The position numbers and the translations under genes were made by a program. Under the pieces are notes generated by a model. The model ran no database searches. It had not been told where the DNA came from and saw only the letters and a list, made by a program, of their open reading frames with translations. This document shows, piece after piece, positions 46,918 to 57,419 of a DNA stretch of 64,000 nucleotides. Position 1 is the first letter of the stretch, and each line of letters opens with the position of its first letter. This stretch comes from Isoetes taiwanensis (lineage: Eukaryota; Streptophyta; Lycopodiopsida; Isoetales; Isoetaceae): positions 5,468,189 to 5,532,188 of the forward strand of contig JAJEKV010000026.1 in NCBI GenBank assembly GCA_021234155.1, in the 5' to 3' direction.

Positions 46918-47530
46918 AATACAGGCATGAGAAAGGCAGCTCAGAGGGAAAAACACAGGTTAGAAGGCCTTTCTCGACTCGCGAGTCGAGAAAGGCAGCT
47001 CAAAGCGAAAAACACAAGTTTTAGGGGTCAGAAGGCCTTTCTTGACTCGCGAGTTGAGAAAGGCAGCTCAAAGCGAAAAACGCAGGTTTTAGGGATCAGA
47101 AGGCCTTTCTCGACTCGCGAGTCGAGAAAGGCAGTTCAAGGCCAGAAACACAGGTTTTAGGGGTCAGAAGGCCTTTCTCGACTCGCGAGTTGAGAAAGGC
47201 AGCTCAAAGCGAAAAACGCAGATTTTAGGGATCAGAAGGCCTTTCTCGACTCGTGAGTCGAAAAGGCGCTCAAACCGTAAACACGTTTTAGGGTGAAGGC
47301 CTTTCTCGACTCGCGAGTCGAGAAAGGCAGCTCAAAGCAAAAAACGCAGGTTTTAGGTTCAGAAGGCCTTTCTCGACTCGCGAGTCGAGAAAGGCAGTTC
47401 AAAGCCAGAAACGCAAGTTTTAGGGGTCAGAAGGCCTTTCTCGACTTGCGAGTCGAGAAAGGCAGCTCAAAGCGAAAAATGCAAGTTTGAGGGCCTTTCT
47501 TGACTCGCGAGTCGAAAAAGGCAGCTCAGA
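46918..47530 (+). repeat. Tandem array of a palindromic unit (about 67 bp, about 9 copies)
   Basis: Each unit contains a perfect palindrome centred on GACTCGCGAGTC, flanked by CCTTTCT and AGAAAGG, followed by CAGCTCAAAGCGAAAAAC-like spacer and a TTTTAGGG stretch. Unit starts are spaced about 66-70 bp. Translated frames here are repeat artefacts. The array lies inside the Mutator-like element. Confidence 0.9.
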
Positions 47531-48060
47531 GTAAAAAAAGGGCAATTTCAAAGCTCAGACTCCGAGAAAAATAGATACATACCATGAAAAATAGACCCTC
47601 CTACGCATTTTCCATGAAAAATAGACCCTCCCCATGTATTATCTAATGGACACATATCCAATGGACCCTCCCCCTTTCTAATGGACCATACATACCATAT
47701 AGCTATATGAAGAGGGGACCATTGGGCTCATATTTAGCTATGTAAAGAGTAATGCCTAATGCACATGTAATAGCAACATATGCACCTATAATGCACATTA
47801 TAACCTATGAGAGCCTATTAGACCTATGCATTAAATCTATTAATATGCATTAGACCTATTAATATGTACTTGTCCCCATTTTGTGTCTTGAACCTTCAAA
47901 ATGGGTTAAACAAGGTGTAAATTATATCATGATCTTCGCAAAGTTAACTTTTTACCTTAGAATAAGAATATATGCCTAGAAAACGTGCACCATGGCAACA
48001 TAATGTTTAATGTGTGAACATAGTAGCACACACATAAAAAGTAGCACACACATAAAAAGA
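47531..48060. other. Gene-free AT-rich stretch inside the Mutator-like element
   Basis: It contains short repeats (ATGAAAAATAGACCCTCC twice) and TAATGCACATTA-type words. No gene or RNA feature is recognised. Confidence 0.5.
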
Positions 48061-48061
48061 G

Positions 48062-48400
48062 AAATTGGGGACATGTCAAAATATAATCCTATATATTATT
48101 AGCATTTATTTTACACTTCCTTTTTCAACGTATTATTTTACCCCCTTTTTTTCTAATACCCTGCCTTTTTTTCCCGCCCATGCTTGAATTTTAAAATTTG
48201 GTACATACCTTTTAGACGAAACTCCTTTGTAAATTGGGGACACGTCAAAATATAATCCTATATATTATTAGCATTTATTTTACACTTCCTTTTTCGACGT
48301 ATTATTTTACCCCTTTTTTTTCTAATACCCCGCCTTTTTTTCCCGCCCATGCTTGAATTTTAAAATTTGGTACATACCTTTGAGACGAAACTCCTTTGTA
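48062..48400 (+). repeat. Two direct repeats of about 175 bp
   Basis: AAATTGGGGACA(T/C)GTCAAA starts both copies (48062 and about 48233). They share ATAATCCTATATATTATTAG and run to ACGAAACTCCTTTGTA. They are probably a local duplication upstream of the ERF gene. Confidence 0.85.
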
Positions 48401-48813
48401 CCACTTGGACTCTTTGTTTCTTGGAAGAAGCTCCCGTAGCATAGCTCCCACCGGAACTGACCCGCAACCAAAAGCTTCACAGCTATGGAGAGTCGAGATA
48501 AAAAAATGACATAGGGCTCAAAAATTTTTATTTTCCCTTTGTTATTTGAAGCGGAAGCCATGGTCTAGTTTTCAAACTAGTTTTCAAACTCACCCGATCC
48601 GCCAAGCAAAGGATTTGGTAGAGCAGAGGACAGAAAGAAGGAAGCAGATGAAAGAATGCAGATGAAAAAAGATCCGGCAGATGAAAAAAGATCTGGCAGA
48701 TGCGAAGCTTCTTCTCTGAAAGATCCTCGGCTTCTCTCACTTTCTTCAACTCCGGCACCCTTCATCTCATTCTTTTCTCGCCATCTCATTCTTTTCTCGC
48801 CTTTTGTGACACA

Positions 48814-49280
48814 ATGGCTAAGAAGCGATCAGCAAGCCCCAAAACCGTCTCCTGTAGGATGCGGATCTCATTACCGGGGCATAAGGAAGAGGCCATGCGG
48901 AAGATATGCAGCAGAAATTAGAGATCCATGGAAAAAAACCAGGGTATGGTTAGGAATATTTGATACCGCAGAGGAAGCTGCAAAAGCACAAAGCATATGA
49001 TACAGCAGCTAGAGCCCTGCGTGGAGCCAAAGCGAAAACAAATTTTTATGATCAGAGCACTAGCCAGGGATCTAGAATAGAAGACCCAGGGACTGCTCCC
49101 AAGAACCTGGTGGATTCTCTGCCCTCTCATTCTTTAGGAAGCTCGTATAATTCCAAAAATGAAGACATGGATTTGAATTCTAAGGAAATCAGGACTTGTA
49201 AATCTATTTCGATGGCAGAGCCCCTTCTCCGACCACAAGAACTACGATGGCGAAGCCCCTTCTCTGACCACAAGAACTAG
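48814..49280 (+). pseudogene. AP2/ERF transcription factor gene fragment
   Basis: It starts [13 protein letters not shown] at 48814. In the next frame (48840-48998) it gives [20 protein letters not shown] and [19 protein letters not shown], and in the third (48990-49280) [17 protein letters not shown] plus a Ser-rich tail. Together these form one AP2/ERF DNA-binding domain of the ERF class, which binds GCC-box promoters. The first conserved Trp of RKRPWG is read as Cys. Two frameshifts, one near 48845 and one near 48990, break the frame. It lies in the Mutator-like element with its own leader-like upstream sequence (48640-48813), so it is probably a captured host gene. Confidence 0.8.
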
Positions 49281-49919
49281 AAGCTTCTGGGCCTGTTCAA
49301 CTGCTAAGAGATTTGAAAATCCCAAATTCGGCTTTCTGATCTTCTACACCGTGTCTTGCGTCCTTCCCAATGGGTGTTTTTCTAGACTTTCGCCATTTTC
49401 CTATTTTTCTGTCTAAGGATCAGAGGCGGCCATGGAATCGCCAATATATGATGACAGAGTAAGGGGCTGGCACAGTTAAGAATCGATCATAGCCCTAGCC
49501 ATAGCCATGGCTTGAAGCTCAAATTCTGAACAAAATCGGCCACACCTGTTCAATGCTTAGAGATGGAGGTTTTATGGGGCAAGAAATTGCGCCGTTCAGG
49601 AAGAAAAGCGCTCGCCATAGCCGTTCAGGGAGAATTTCCGCCATAGCCGATAGCCCCCATCCATTCTCCGTCTTGCAAAAATATTTTCAGTTAAAGAGTT
49701 CTCCAGAACAAGCAATCCTCCCTGGTAGACAAGCAATTCTCCTTGGCAGCTTTTTTGGAGTATGGTTTTGTGGGGAGCTTCTCGCCCCACTAGTCGAGAA
49801 ATCAGCCTAGCCTATTAGATTAATTATATATATTGTTTTTTTTAATTAGTTATAATAATGTTAATTATATTCGTTAATTATATTATTGATTTATAATTAT
49901 ATTGATTATAATTATTAAA
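49281..49919. other. ERF downstream region inside the Mutator-like element
   Basis: About 640 bp, partly 3' sequence of the captured gene and partly AT-rich (TTAATTATATATATTG near 49820). No separate gene is supported. Confidence 0.45.
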
Positions 49920-50190
49920 GGTTGCCCATCTTTGCCCCCTTTGCCCTTTCTCTCTCCTTCCCATTTGCCCATTTGCCCATCCTCCTCCCCCTTTTCTTGC
50001 CCCTCCCCAGTTGCCCATCCTCCTTCCCTTTCTCCAGTTGCCTCTATCCCATCCTCCTCCCCTCTCCAAATCCAGGTTGCCTCTTTCCCATCCCCCCCCC
50101 CCGCCCCCAATTGCCTCTTGCCCATCCTCCTCCCCCTCTCTAGTTGCCTCTTGCCCACCCTCCGACCCCCTTCAAACCTTCTCACCATCT
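49920..50190 (+). repeat. Pyrimidine-rich low-complexity tract
   Basis: Runs of TTGCCCAT, CCTCCTCCCC and TTGCCTCT with almost no purines outside these words. Frames here translate to Pro/Ser/Leu-rich or Gly/Glu/Arg-rich strings and are artefacts. Confidence 0.9.
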
Positions 50191-50344
50191 CCCCTTCTTT
50201 TCTCGGATTGTTGTTTGTAAATGTTATTGTTGTTTTATTAAGACAAAATTCTATTCAAGCACTCAATTCAAAAAAAAAAATTGAGTATGAGTCCCATTTT
50301 CAGTCCGAGTCCCAAAATTCAAGATTTGTCCCACTTTAATTAAA

Positions 50345-51675
50345 TGCAACTTAACAAGATTGAGATACTCCACCTAAACACCTTGAATTTGATATAAATT
50401 GCCGACCCTAAATGCTGAGAACAGCTTCTTGTGAGCAGCATCCAAGATATCACACTTGTGAGTAAAGAACCGGATCTCATATCCATCATCTGTAAGCTTA
50501 CTCACTGACAGTAGATTTTTGTATAACCCAGGCACATACAATACTTCATGCACCAAGACTGAAGATGTACCAAGCATGATTTTAATTGTACCTGAGCCAA
50601 TAGCAACTTGTACATGATGATCTCCCATTTTGATAGTGCGAGGATGTGCAAGCTCCTTATATTGAATAAAGAATTCTTTCTGAGGAGTCATATGACTTGT
50701 GGCCCTTGAATCCATAAATCAAATAACCTCAAGACCTCTTGGGCGTCCTCCATGGAAGCATAGAGAAATTCTTCTGCAATAAAGCTTTGTTCTTCATCCT
50801 TAGTCTCTTTAGTTTTGTCAATGTGCCCTTCTTGAACAAAATTGGCCTTTTCTGTGGTTTTGGACTCGGATACAGGTGCAGGAGCTCTGCAATCTTTTGC
50901 TAAATGCCCAAGAACTTGACATCTATAGCAAGTAATTTTTGATCTATCAAACCTACCCTTCGGAGTTTTCGAATGAGCTCGGCTTGGGCTTTGCTTGCAT
51001 GTACATTAAGGTTTCTCCAGAATGAGTTTTGAGCTGTTGCTGGCGAATCACTTCAGCTTTAAGGTGCTCTAGAGCCTTCTCAAAGGTATAATCCGACAAT
51101 CTGCCCTCCATATTGATGATAATCCCTTCAAATGTCTGTGGTAGACTATTCAAGAGCATGCAGACTTTTTCATCTTCAGTAATATCCACCCCTGTGGATT
51201 GCAATTCATCAAGCAAGTCTTTCATAAGACAAATGTATTCCATGAAATCAGCTCCAATTTGCAACTGAAGCCCATACAACTGCTTCCGCAGTGCAAGCCG
51301 ATTTCCAGCAAGATTTGATGCATATTGATTCACAAGAATGCGCCAAATATCACATGCAGAGCTCGCTCCTTTGACAAGTCGAGCTGGTGTATCATCCAAA
51401 CTGGGGCAGATAATTAAACGGACCTTACGATCCTTCTCAGCAAGATCTTTGGCCGAAGCATTCAGGGCAACCTCAATCCCTTCATCGGAAGCATCAAGAT
51501 TTACACACACATCCTCCCCTACAGCAGTTGGATTTTGAACCACATTCCAGAGGTCCTTATCCTCAAGGAGCATCTGGATTCGCCACTTCCAGAGCTGGAA
51601 GTTACGGCCGGTAAACCTCAGAACTAGGCGCCATTCATAGGAGGTAAGACCTTCTCCGTTTGCAGCAGAATCCAT
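50345..51675 (-). pseudogene. Ty1/copia gag and protease
   Basis: The gag frame (51675-50953) begins MDSAANGEGLTSYEWRLVLR and has the copia gag core (FQLWKWRIQMLLEDKDLW, then RLALRKQLYGLQLQIG and GIIINMEGRL). A zinc knuckle (CYRCQVLGHLAKDC) follows near 50880-50940 in a shifted frame. Downstream, the protease region begins DSRATSHMTPQKEFF, where D-S-G-A would be normal, so the active-site Gly is changed to Arg. It reads on to VLYVPGLYKNLLSVSKLTDD before the Mutator-like insertion. With 44873-46181 it makes one interrupted copia element. No LTRs were identified. Confidence 0.88.
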
Positions 51676-51704
51676 CCGTTAAAAAAAAAAAGGTGACAGA
51701 ATTT

Positions 51705-53674
51705 AAACAATCATTCATGTTCTCAACAGTTTAAATACATGAAAAATGTCATAAGTTTAGGCTGAACATAAGCCTTAACTTTTGGCTCAACTTCTGGCCC
51801 TCGATTAGCTCCAATGCTTAAGCATTTTCTAATATAAGCATATTTAATTTTAGCAACTATTCCAACAACTCGATCTTCATCTTATTCATCTAACGAGTAA
51901 CACTTCTGCTATCATGAGAAATTTATTTAAGGCTTCGAATCAAACTATTCTATCTTTGACTTCACCCGCATAGCTGCTCTACATAAACAAGTCAATTTTT
52001 TGGAGCCGTCTTTTCAAAGATCATTACTGTCATTGTCTTGCCATCGGGCATCCCAAGATTTATAAAAAATGGGTTTCTAGAGACATCTCCATTATTGGAA
52101 ACCTTTGGAAAAATGGTAGGTGGTTGTCTTGGACTGCTTTTAAAAGATTGATTTCTGGATCTTCTTCTAATAAGGCCATCTTTTTCACATCAAGAGCATT
52201 ATTCGAATATTGTCCCTAAGCACATACTTCATTCTCTGTGCTAGATTGGAAATCAAATAATAAAAGTTGTTATGTGGTGAAAAAGATCTATAACTACCTC
52301 AACAAGTCTGATCTTAGGCGAAAGGGACCTCAAAATGGAATCTTTCTGTTGAAAATATGCATAGACTATTCTCTAATATTTGGAATTCATATTGCCATCC
52401 TAAAGTTAGTTATTTTATGTGGATTATAGGTATCATAGTAATCCAAGTCTTTGCTTTCTTAATAAGAGGAATTCCACTATCTCAACTTCCTGCACCCTTC
52501 TCTGCAGCAAGATAGAAAGCATGGAGCATATTTTCCTCTGGCCCAAATTGGCTCCTTTTTTACAATGGATTAACTCTGAATTCAATCTCATGGGAATTTT
52601 ATTCTAGATATTAATCAAATTGATGATCCTTTTAAAAATACTATTACATTTGTAGCTATGTGGAATATATAGAAAAACAGGAATATGGTCTTATATGGTA
52701 GCAAGCACTTCTCTATTATTTGGATTAAATTGCGCTTTGAATTTGATATCGAGTTATTGGCTAGAACTCACAAGGAAGATGTTGATGACAAATATGATAG
52801 AAAATGGGACCAGTATGGTATTTTGAAGGCTCATTTCAATTATTTTACCTGGAGTTTTGTAAAACCAAAGATAGGATTAACACAACGTTCACACATGATG
52901 AGACCTCCATTTTTCAAGATTGTGAGATTATTTTGGAAAAGAAACTGGAAGAAATAGATTTGGAAGTTGCAGTCAAGCTTACCAGTGAAATCCAATTGCA
53001 GAAAAAATTTGTTGGGCAAATGCATTTTGTTAGAAGGTTTATCAACTTAATTATTTCTTTTACTTTCTGGTCAGATGGCACAACAGGCTCACTAACAGAC
53101 ATTTTGAAAGAATAAGGGACTTATATTATGTCAACAAAATGGCACCTTGATGATTTTATTTGCAAGGAATGATCCGATATGCCTAATTAAGAAGTGTGGT
53201 TGGACGAAAACTTCTTTCCTCAATTGACTTTCCCCTCCTTACACTTTTTGGATAATGATTCTGCTTTCCATTCCTCAACTTCTGATCCAAATACCAATCC
53301 TCCTTTATGAATCCATACATTACCCACCTTGATAGCCATCTCTCTTATCTTTTTGTCTCTTACTTGATGTTACTGTGGTCTCTACTTTATCTGGTATCTA
53401 AGGCAGGCTTCTTCAACCCCAAAGACTCCATGCTGAATTTATATGATGGCTTATGTGCTGGTTTCTTAAATTCAGAAAGAGATCATCTTCATGGAGTTCT
53501 TTTTTCCTACTCTTTCGATATTTACCATATAATTATTGTGATCACTATAGGCTGAGACCTAATTTGGGGATTTTGCCTCTCCCATTCTCTTTTTGAAGAA
53601 TGGGCATCTATGCTTTCTTTTGTTGTTATTTCCATAGTAAGCTAATAAAAAACTTTCTTGCTCTAAAAAAAAAA
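51705..53674 (+). mobile_element. LINE (L1-like) 3' fragment with poly(A)
   Basis: Plus-strand frames show the zf-RVT end of LINE ORF2: SCYVVKKIYNYLNKSDL near 52270-52320, then CTLLCSKIESMEHIFLWPKL near 52490-52550 with the Cys/His pattern of this finger. The C-terminal part follows (DDKYDRKWDQYGILKAHFNY near 52790). Stop codons and shifts show it is dead. It ends in a 3' untranslated region and an A-run at 53665-53674. The 5' side joins the copia gag leader near 51690, so it is 5'-truncated. Confidence 0.7.
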
Positions 53675-53739
53675 TCTCTCATATATCTATCTATCTAACA
53701 TATATATGTTCTTATGTTTGTCGCGCTTATCCAACCGTT

Positions 53740-54132
53740 GATCTGAGATCCTATGGCTCACATGGCTTGGGACGTATCATACGGCCCAGATGGCTTGGGA
53801 GTTTCTATATAGACTCTATATAGACGATCCTACGGTCCAGGTTGATTTGATCCTGATCGTCGGTCCGAGATCCTACGGCTCACGTTGCTTTGGGACATAT
53901 CCTACGGTGCACATAGCTTTGGGAATTATATGTATAGATCCTACGGTCCAGATTGTTCTTTATCCTGATCGTCGATCCAGGATCCTACGACTCGCATGGC
54001 TTGACACATATCCTACGGTGCACATGGCTTTGGGAATTGCTTTAATTAATGTCACGTTGAGATCGCAACCTTTATAGGGTCCAAGATCCTACGGCTCACG
54101 TTGTAGGGTCCAAGATCCTACGGCTCACGTTG
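53740..54132 (+). repeat. GATCCTACGG-type interspersed repeats
   Basis: GATCCTACGGCTCACGTTG, GGTCCAGATTG and CATATCCTACGGTGCACAT words alternate at roughly 40-80 bp. Nothing coding is seen. A C9 run follows near 54185. Confidence 0.65.
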
Positions 54133-54274
54133 AATGCTTTTAAAATTTTTATGTTGTGTGAGGGATTTGAACTCTGGACATGAACCCCCCCCCAAGCCCC
54201 CATTCTAACCACTAGAACAAGCATTAATTCCATAAAAAATTTATATTTTAAATATACTTAAGGGGAATATTTTA

Positions 54275-55015
54275 ATTAAGATAAAATAGAGTATAGTTCA
54301 AGAAAGTTCTAGAATGTTCTGGAAGCCTCTAGAAAGTTCTAGAATCTTCTAAAGTTCTAAAATATTCTAGAGAGTTTTAGAACATAAGAGAATATAGGGG
54401 GAATCTAAAAAAATCCTTCCAGAAAGTTCCAAATTGTTCTAATAAGTTCTGGAATGTTCTAGAATGTAGGGGAATCTACGGGAATGTAAGGGAATCTAAG
54501 GAAATACTTCCAGGAAGTTCTAGGATATTTTGAAAGTTTCAGAATGTTCCAGAAAGTCCTAGAATGTTCTAAAAAGTTCTACAATGTAAAGGAATCTAGG
54601 AGAATCTAATGGAATCTAAGAAAATCTCATAGAATGTAAGAGAATCTAGGAAAATATTTACAAGTCTAAGGGAATCTCTTAAAATCTAGGAGAATCTAAG
54701 GGAATCTAAGAAAATGTTGATGAAATCTTAGAGTATCTAGGGGAATCTTTATAGAATCTCTTTAAATCTCATATAATGTAAGGGAACCTAGGGCAATCTC
54801 ATAAAATCTAAAGGGATCTAAAAGAATCTAAGGGGATTTAAGGGGATCCTCATAGAATCTTGGAGAATCTAGGGGAATCTAATGGAATCTAGAGGGAATC
54901 TTATAAAATTTAGAGGATCTTCATGAAACCTCTAAGAGAACCTTGGTAGAATCTTAGAGAATCTATGAATTTAGAGTATTCTCAAGAGATTCTTTTAGAA
55001 TATAGGGCATGACAG
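54275..55015 (+). repeat. GAATCT-type simple array, left block
   Basis: Irregular array with core words AGTTCTAGAATGTTCT (left third) grading into GGGAATCTAAGG and AGAATCTTAG. Spacing is about 10-20 bp without a fixed longer period that I can see. Confidence 0.8.
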
Positions 55016-55689
55016 GAACTTGCATCGTAGAAATATGCTAAAACTGGAACAATACGACAAAGGACGTAGTAAATTTCTTGTATATATATATACAATTATA
55101 TAAGCACCACCCCATATCCCATGTTCCAATATTTTGAGGTGGCGCCATCTGGGCCGTCCAGATCTGAGATCAACGGTCCGAATTGAACCACCACTTAAGC
55201 TCCCCTCTTATCCAGTGGTCCAGTATTTGAGGTATCACTATCTGAGCCATCCAGATCTGAGATCGACAACTAAGACAGTGGCATGTCGATCCGCCCCAAG
55301 CAGCCCCTTGTGGGTGGAGATTGAGGTGTCGCCGCTTGGGTTGTCGCATGTGCGAGATCGACGGTGTATATGGAGCCAGCCCCCTTATGTGGGGCTTTTG
55401 ATCCAGGCCATTGGATATGGGGATTTGATCTTAGCCGTCGATAAAAAGGTGGATTAAGTGCACATTTATTTTGGCATTACTAGGCCTATACCAACTCACC
55501 ACACATCCGTTAGGCAAAACTTTAGCCATACATGCACACTTTGTAGGCGGGGATAGAATCCCACCGTAGGAAGTCGGGGAAATTTTAGGCAACAACCAGT
55601 TAACCAGACCCACAAGAATCGAAAGCCCGGTTTCTCTTTGGTATACAAGTCTTAGCCAGTAGATCAAAAAGTGAAGAAGAAATCTTAGC
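55016..55689. other. Spacer between GAATCT arrays
   Basis: About 670 bp with two CCAGATCTGAGATC words (55159, 55250) and no supported gene. It matches 16437-17099 closely. Confidence 0.5.
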
Positions 55690-56875
55690 CATTATTTACA
55701 AAATCTATGGTAATTCACAAGAATCTAAATCTTCATAAGATCTTAAGAATCTCAAGAGAATCTTAGGAAATATATGAGAGTCATAAGAGAATCTAGGGAA
55801 TCTTTATAGAGTCTAAGGAGATCTAAGGAGAGTCCACATAGAAACTTGAGGAATCTAGAGGAATCTTGGGATAATACTTGGGAATCTAAGGGAATCTCAA
55901 GAGAATCTTAGGGAATCTAGGGGAATCTGAAGAGGATCTTTGATAATCTATGAGAATCTAAGGGAATCTTCACAAAATCTTTGAGAATTTAGAGTAATCT
56001 TGATGGAAATTGGAGAATTTTGTGGAATCTTTATAGAACCTAGGAGAATCTACATAAAATCTTGAGGAATCTAGAGAAATCTTGGGATAATCTTTGGAAA
56101 TCTATGGAAATCTTTGTAGAACCTCAAGAATCTAGGGAACCTTTGTAGAATCTTATGAAATCTAGGTTAATCTTTCGCACTGGGTGTGTTTTGTAGCGGA
56201 ATCTTCATAAAATATTGGACAATCTAAGGGAATGTTTATAAAATCTTAGAGGATTTAAGTGAACATTGATGGAATCTCAAAACATCTAGGGGTATCTTTT
56301 CAGAGACTTGAAGAATCTAGAAAAATCTTTATAGAATCTTCATTTGACCTGGATTTGGCTTCTAGTCAAATTGTACACTCCCTCTTGAGAATCTAGTGAA
56401 TCTTGATGGAATCTTGTAGAATCTAGGGGATGTAGGAGAATCTACATAGAAACTTGGGGAATCTAGAGGAATTTTAAGACAATATTTGAGAATCTAGGGG
56501 AATCTCAAGAGAATACTGGGAAATCCATGGAATTTTGAAGATAATTTTTCAAAATCAAAGGAATCTTCAAAAAATCTTTGAGAATCTAGAGGAATCTTGA
56601 TGGAATTTAGAGAATTTCCTAGAATCTAAGAGAATTTAGGGGAATCTACATGGAATCTTGAAGGATCTAGAGGAATCTTTGGAAATCTAAGGGGATCTTT
56701 GTATAACCTTAAGAATCTAATGAATCTTTTTGGAATCTTAGGAGAATCTTTAACACCAAATGTTTAGGAATTATCAAGGGGTCTTGGGGAATATAAGGGA
56801 ACATTGATGGAATCTCAAAGAATCTTGGGGATCCCTTCAGAGACTTGGAGACTCTAAGAAAATTTTTATAAAATC
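55690..56875 (+). repeat. GAATCT-type simple array, right block
   Basis: This is the same word family as the left block, in longer stretches (GAGAATCTAGGGGAATCT and similar). It runs slightly past the duplication edge at 56853, so the breakpoint probably lies inside the array. Confidence 0.8.
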
Positions 56876-56964
56876 TTCATCAGATGGCTATGCATTTGGC
56901 TTCTATTCGGCTTTGTATAGTCCCTCATAGTACAAAAACTTGTATACATATATGTGTGTATATA

Positions 56965-57410
56965 TCATTGGAAAGCTCATTCAATAAGTTTTTCATCCAT
57001 TTAAAAATTGCCTGAATCCGATATTCTGCGAGGTAGATATGTGAAAAAGCATTTTGCTAAGCTTTTTCCAGCCAAAATCATTAATCTGCGTTTTTCGGAG
57101 CCTTTCTACTGTCCAAAATATTTATTTTTATATCCTTGGAAAGATTCATTGGATAAGCTTTCTATCTCTTCAAAAATAGCTTGAATTTGATATTCCTGGG
57201 AGGGAGATACAAGAAAAAGCATTTTGTCGAGCTCTTTTTAGCTAAAATCATGAATCTGCATTTTTCACAGGCTTTTTGGCAGCCAATATGCTCCAATCTT
57301 ACATTTACGGAAAGCTATCCAGATAAGCTTTTTAATCATCCAAGAACTGCACGAATCCGATACTCGCGAATCCAAGATATCCGATCAATAACGTTTTGGC
57401 GAGCACAGTA
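56965..57410 (+). repeat. Three degenerate repeats of about 170 bp
   Basis: TTGGAAAG followed by TCATT..ATAAG(C)TTT, a TGAATCCGATA-like word and AGCATTTTG..GAGCT recurs with starts near 56970, 57136 and 57309. The copies are well diverged. They lie upstream of the gene-like exons that follow. Confidence 0.75.
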
Positions 57411-57419
57411 GGGGAGTAA

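Larger units (their letters stand above)
46192..50334. mobile_element. Mutator-like element (4.1 kb) with captured AP2/ERF gene
   Basis: The ends GTGGGAC and GTCCCAC are inverted. They are flanked by the 10-bp repeat TTTAATTAAA (46182-46191, 50335-50344). Removing the insert and one repeat rejoins the copia frame. A 9-11 bp target duplication and ends starting with G fit Mutator-like elements. Because TTTAATTAAA is itself a palindrome, it could instead be part of the inverted repeat. GGGACTCA words recur just inside both ends. There is no transposase; the interior holds a palindrome array, two direct repeats, an ERF gene fragment and a pyrimidine-rich tract, as expected of a Pack-MULE-type element. 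Confidence 0.75.
38632..56853 (+). repeat. Segmental duplication, copy 2 (better preserved)
   Basis: This is the partner of 1-18279. Open frames survive here that are broken in copy 1, and CAG/CTG trinucleotides are intact. Because the left edge of copy 1 is outside the window, the true duplicated unit may be about 38.6 kb, in which case copy 2 would start near 18280. Confidence 0.93.

Noticed and set aside
46918-47530. CRISPR-like array
   Set aside because: The regular 67-bp repeats are near-identical along their whole length with no unique spacers, in a plant transposon setting. It is a palindromic tandem repeat.
46192-50334. LTR-type (TG...CA) boundaries for the ERF-carrying element
   Set aside because: TGGGAC...GTCCCA could be read as TG...CA, but the 5-bp flanks (TAAAG, CTTTA) do not match, whereas the 10-bp TTTAATTAAA repeats do.
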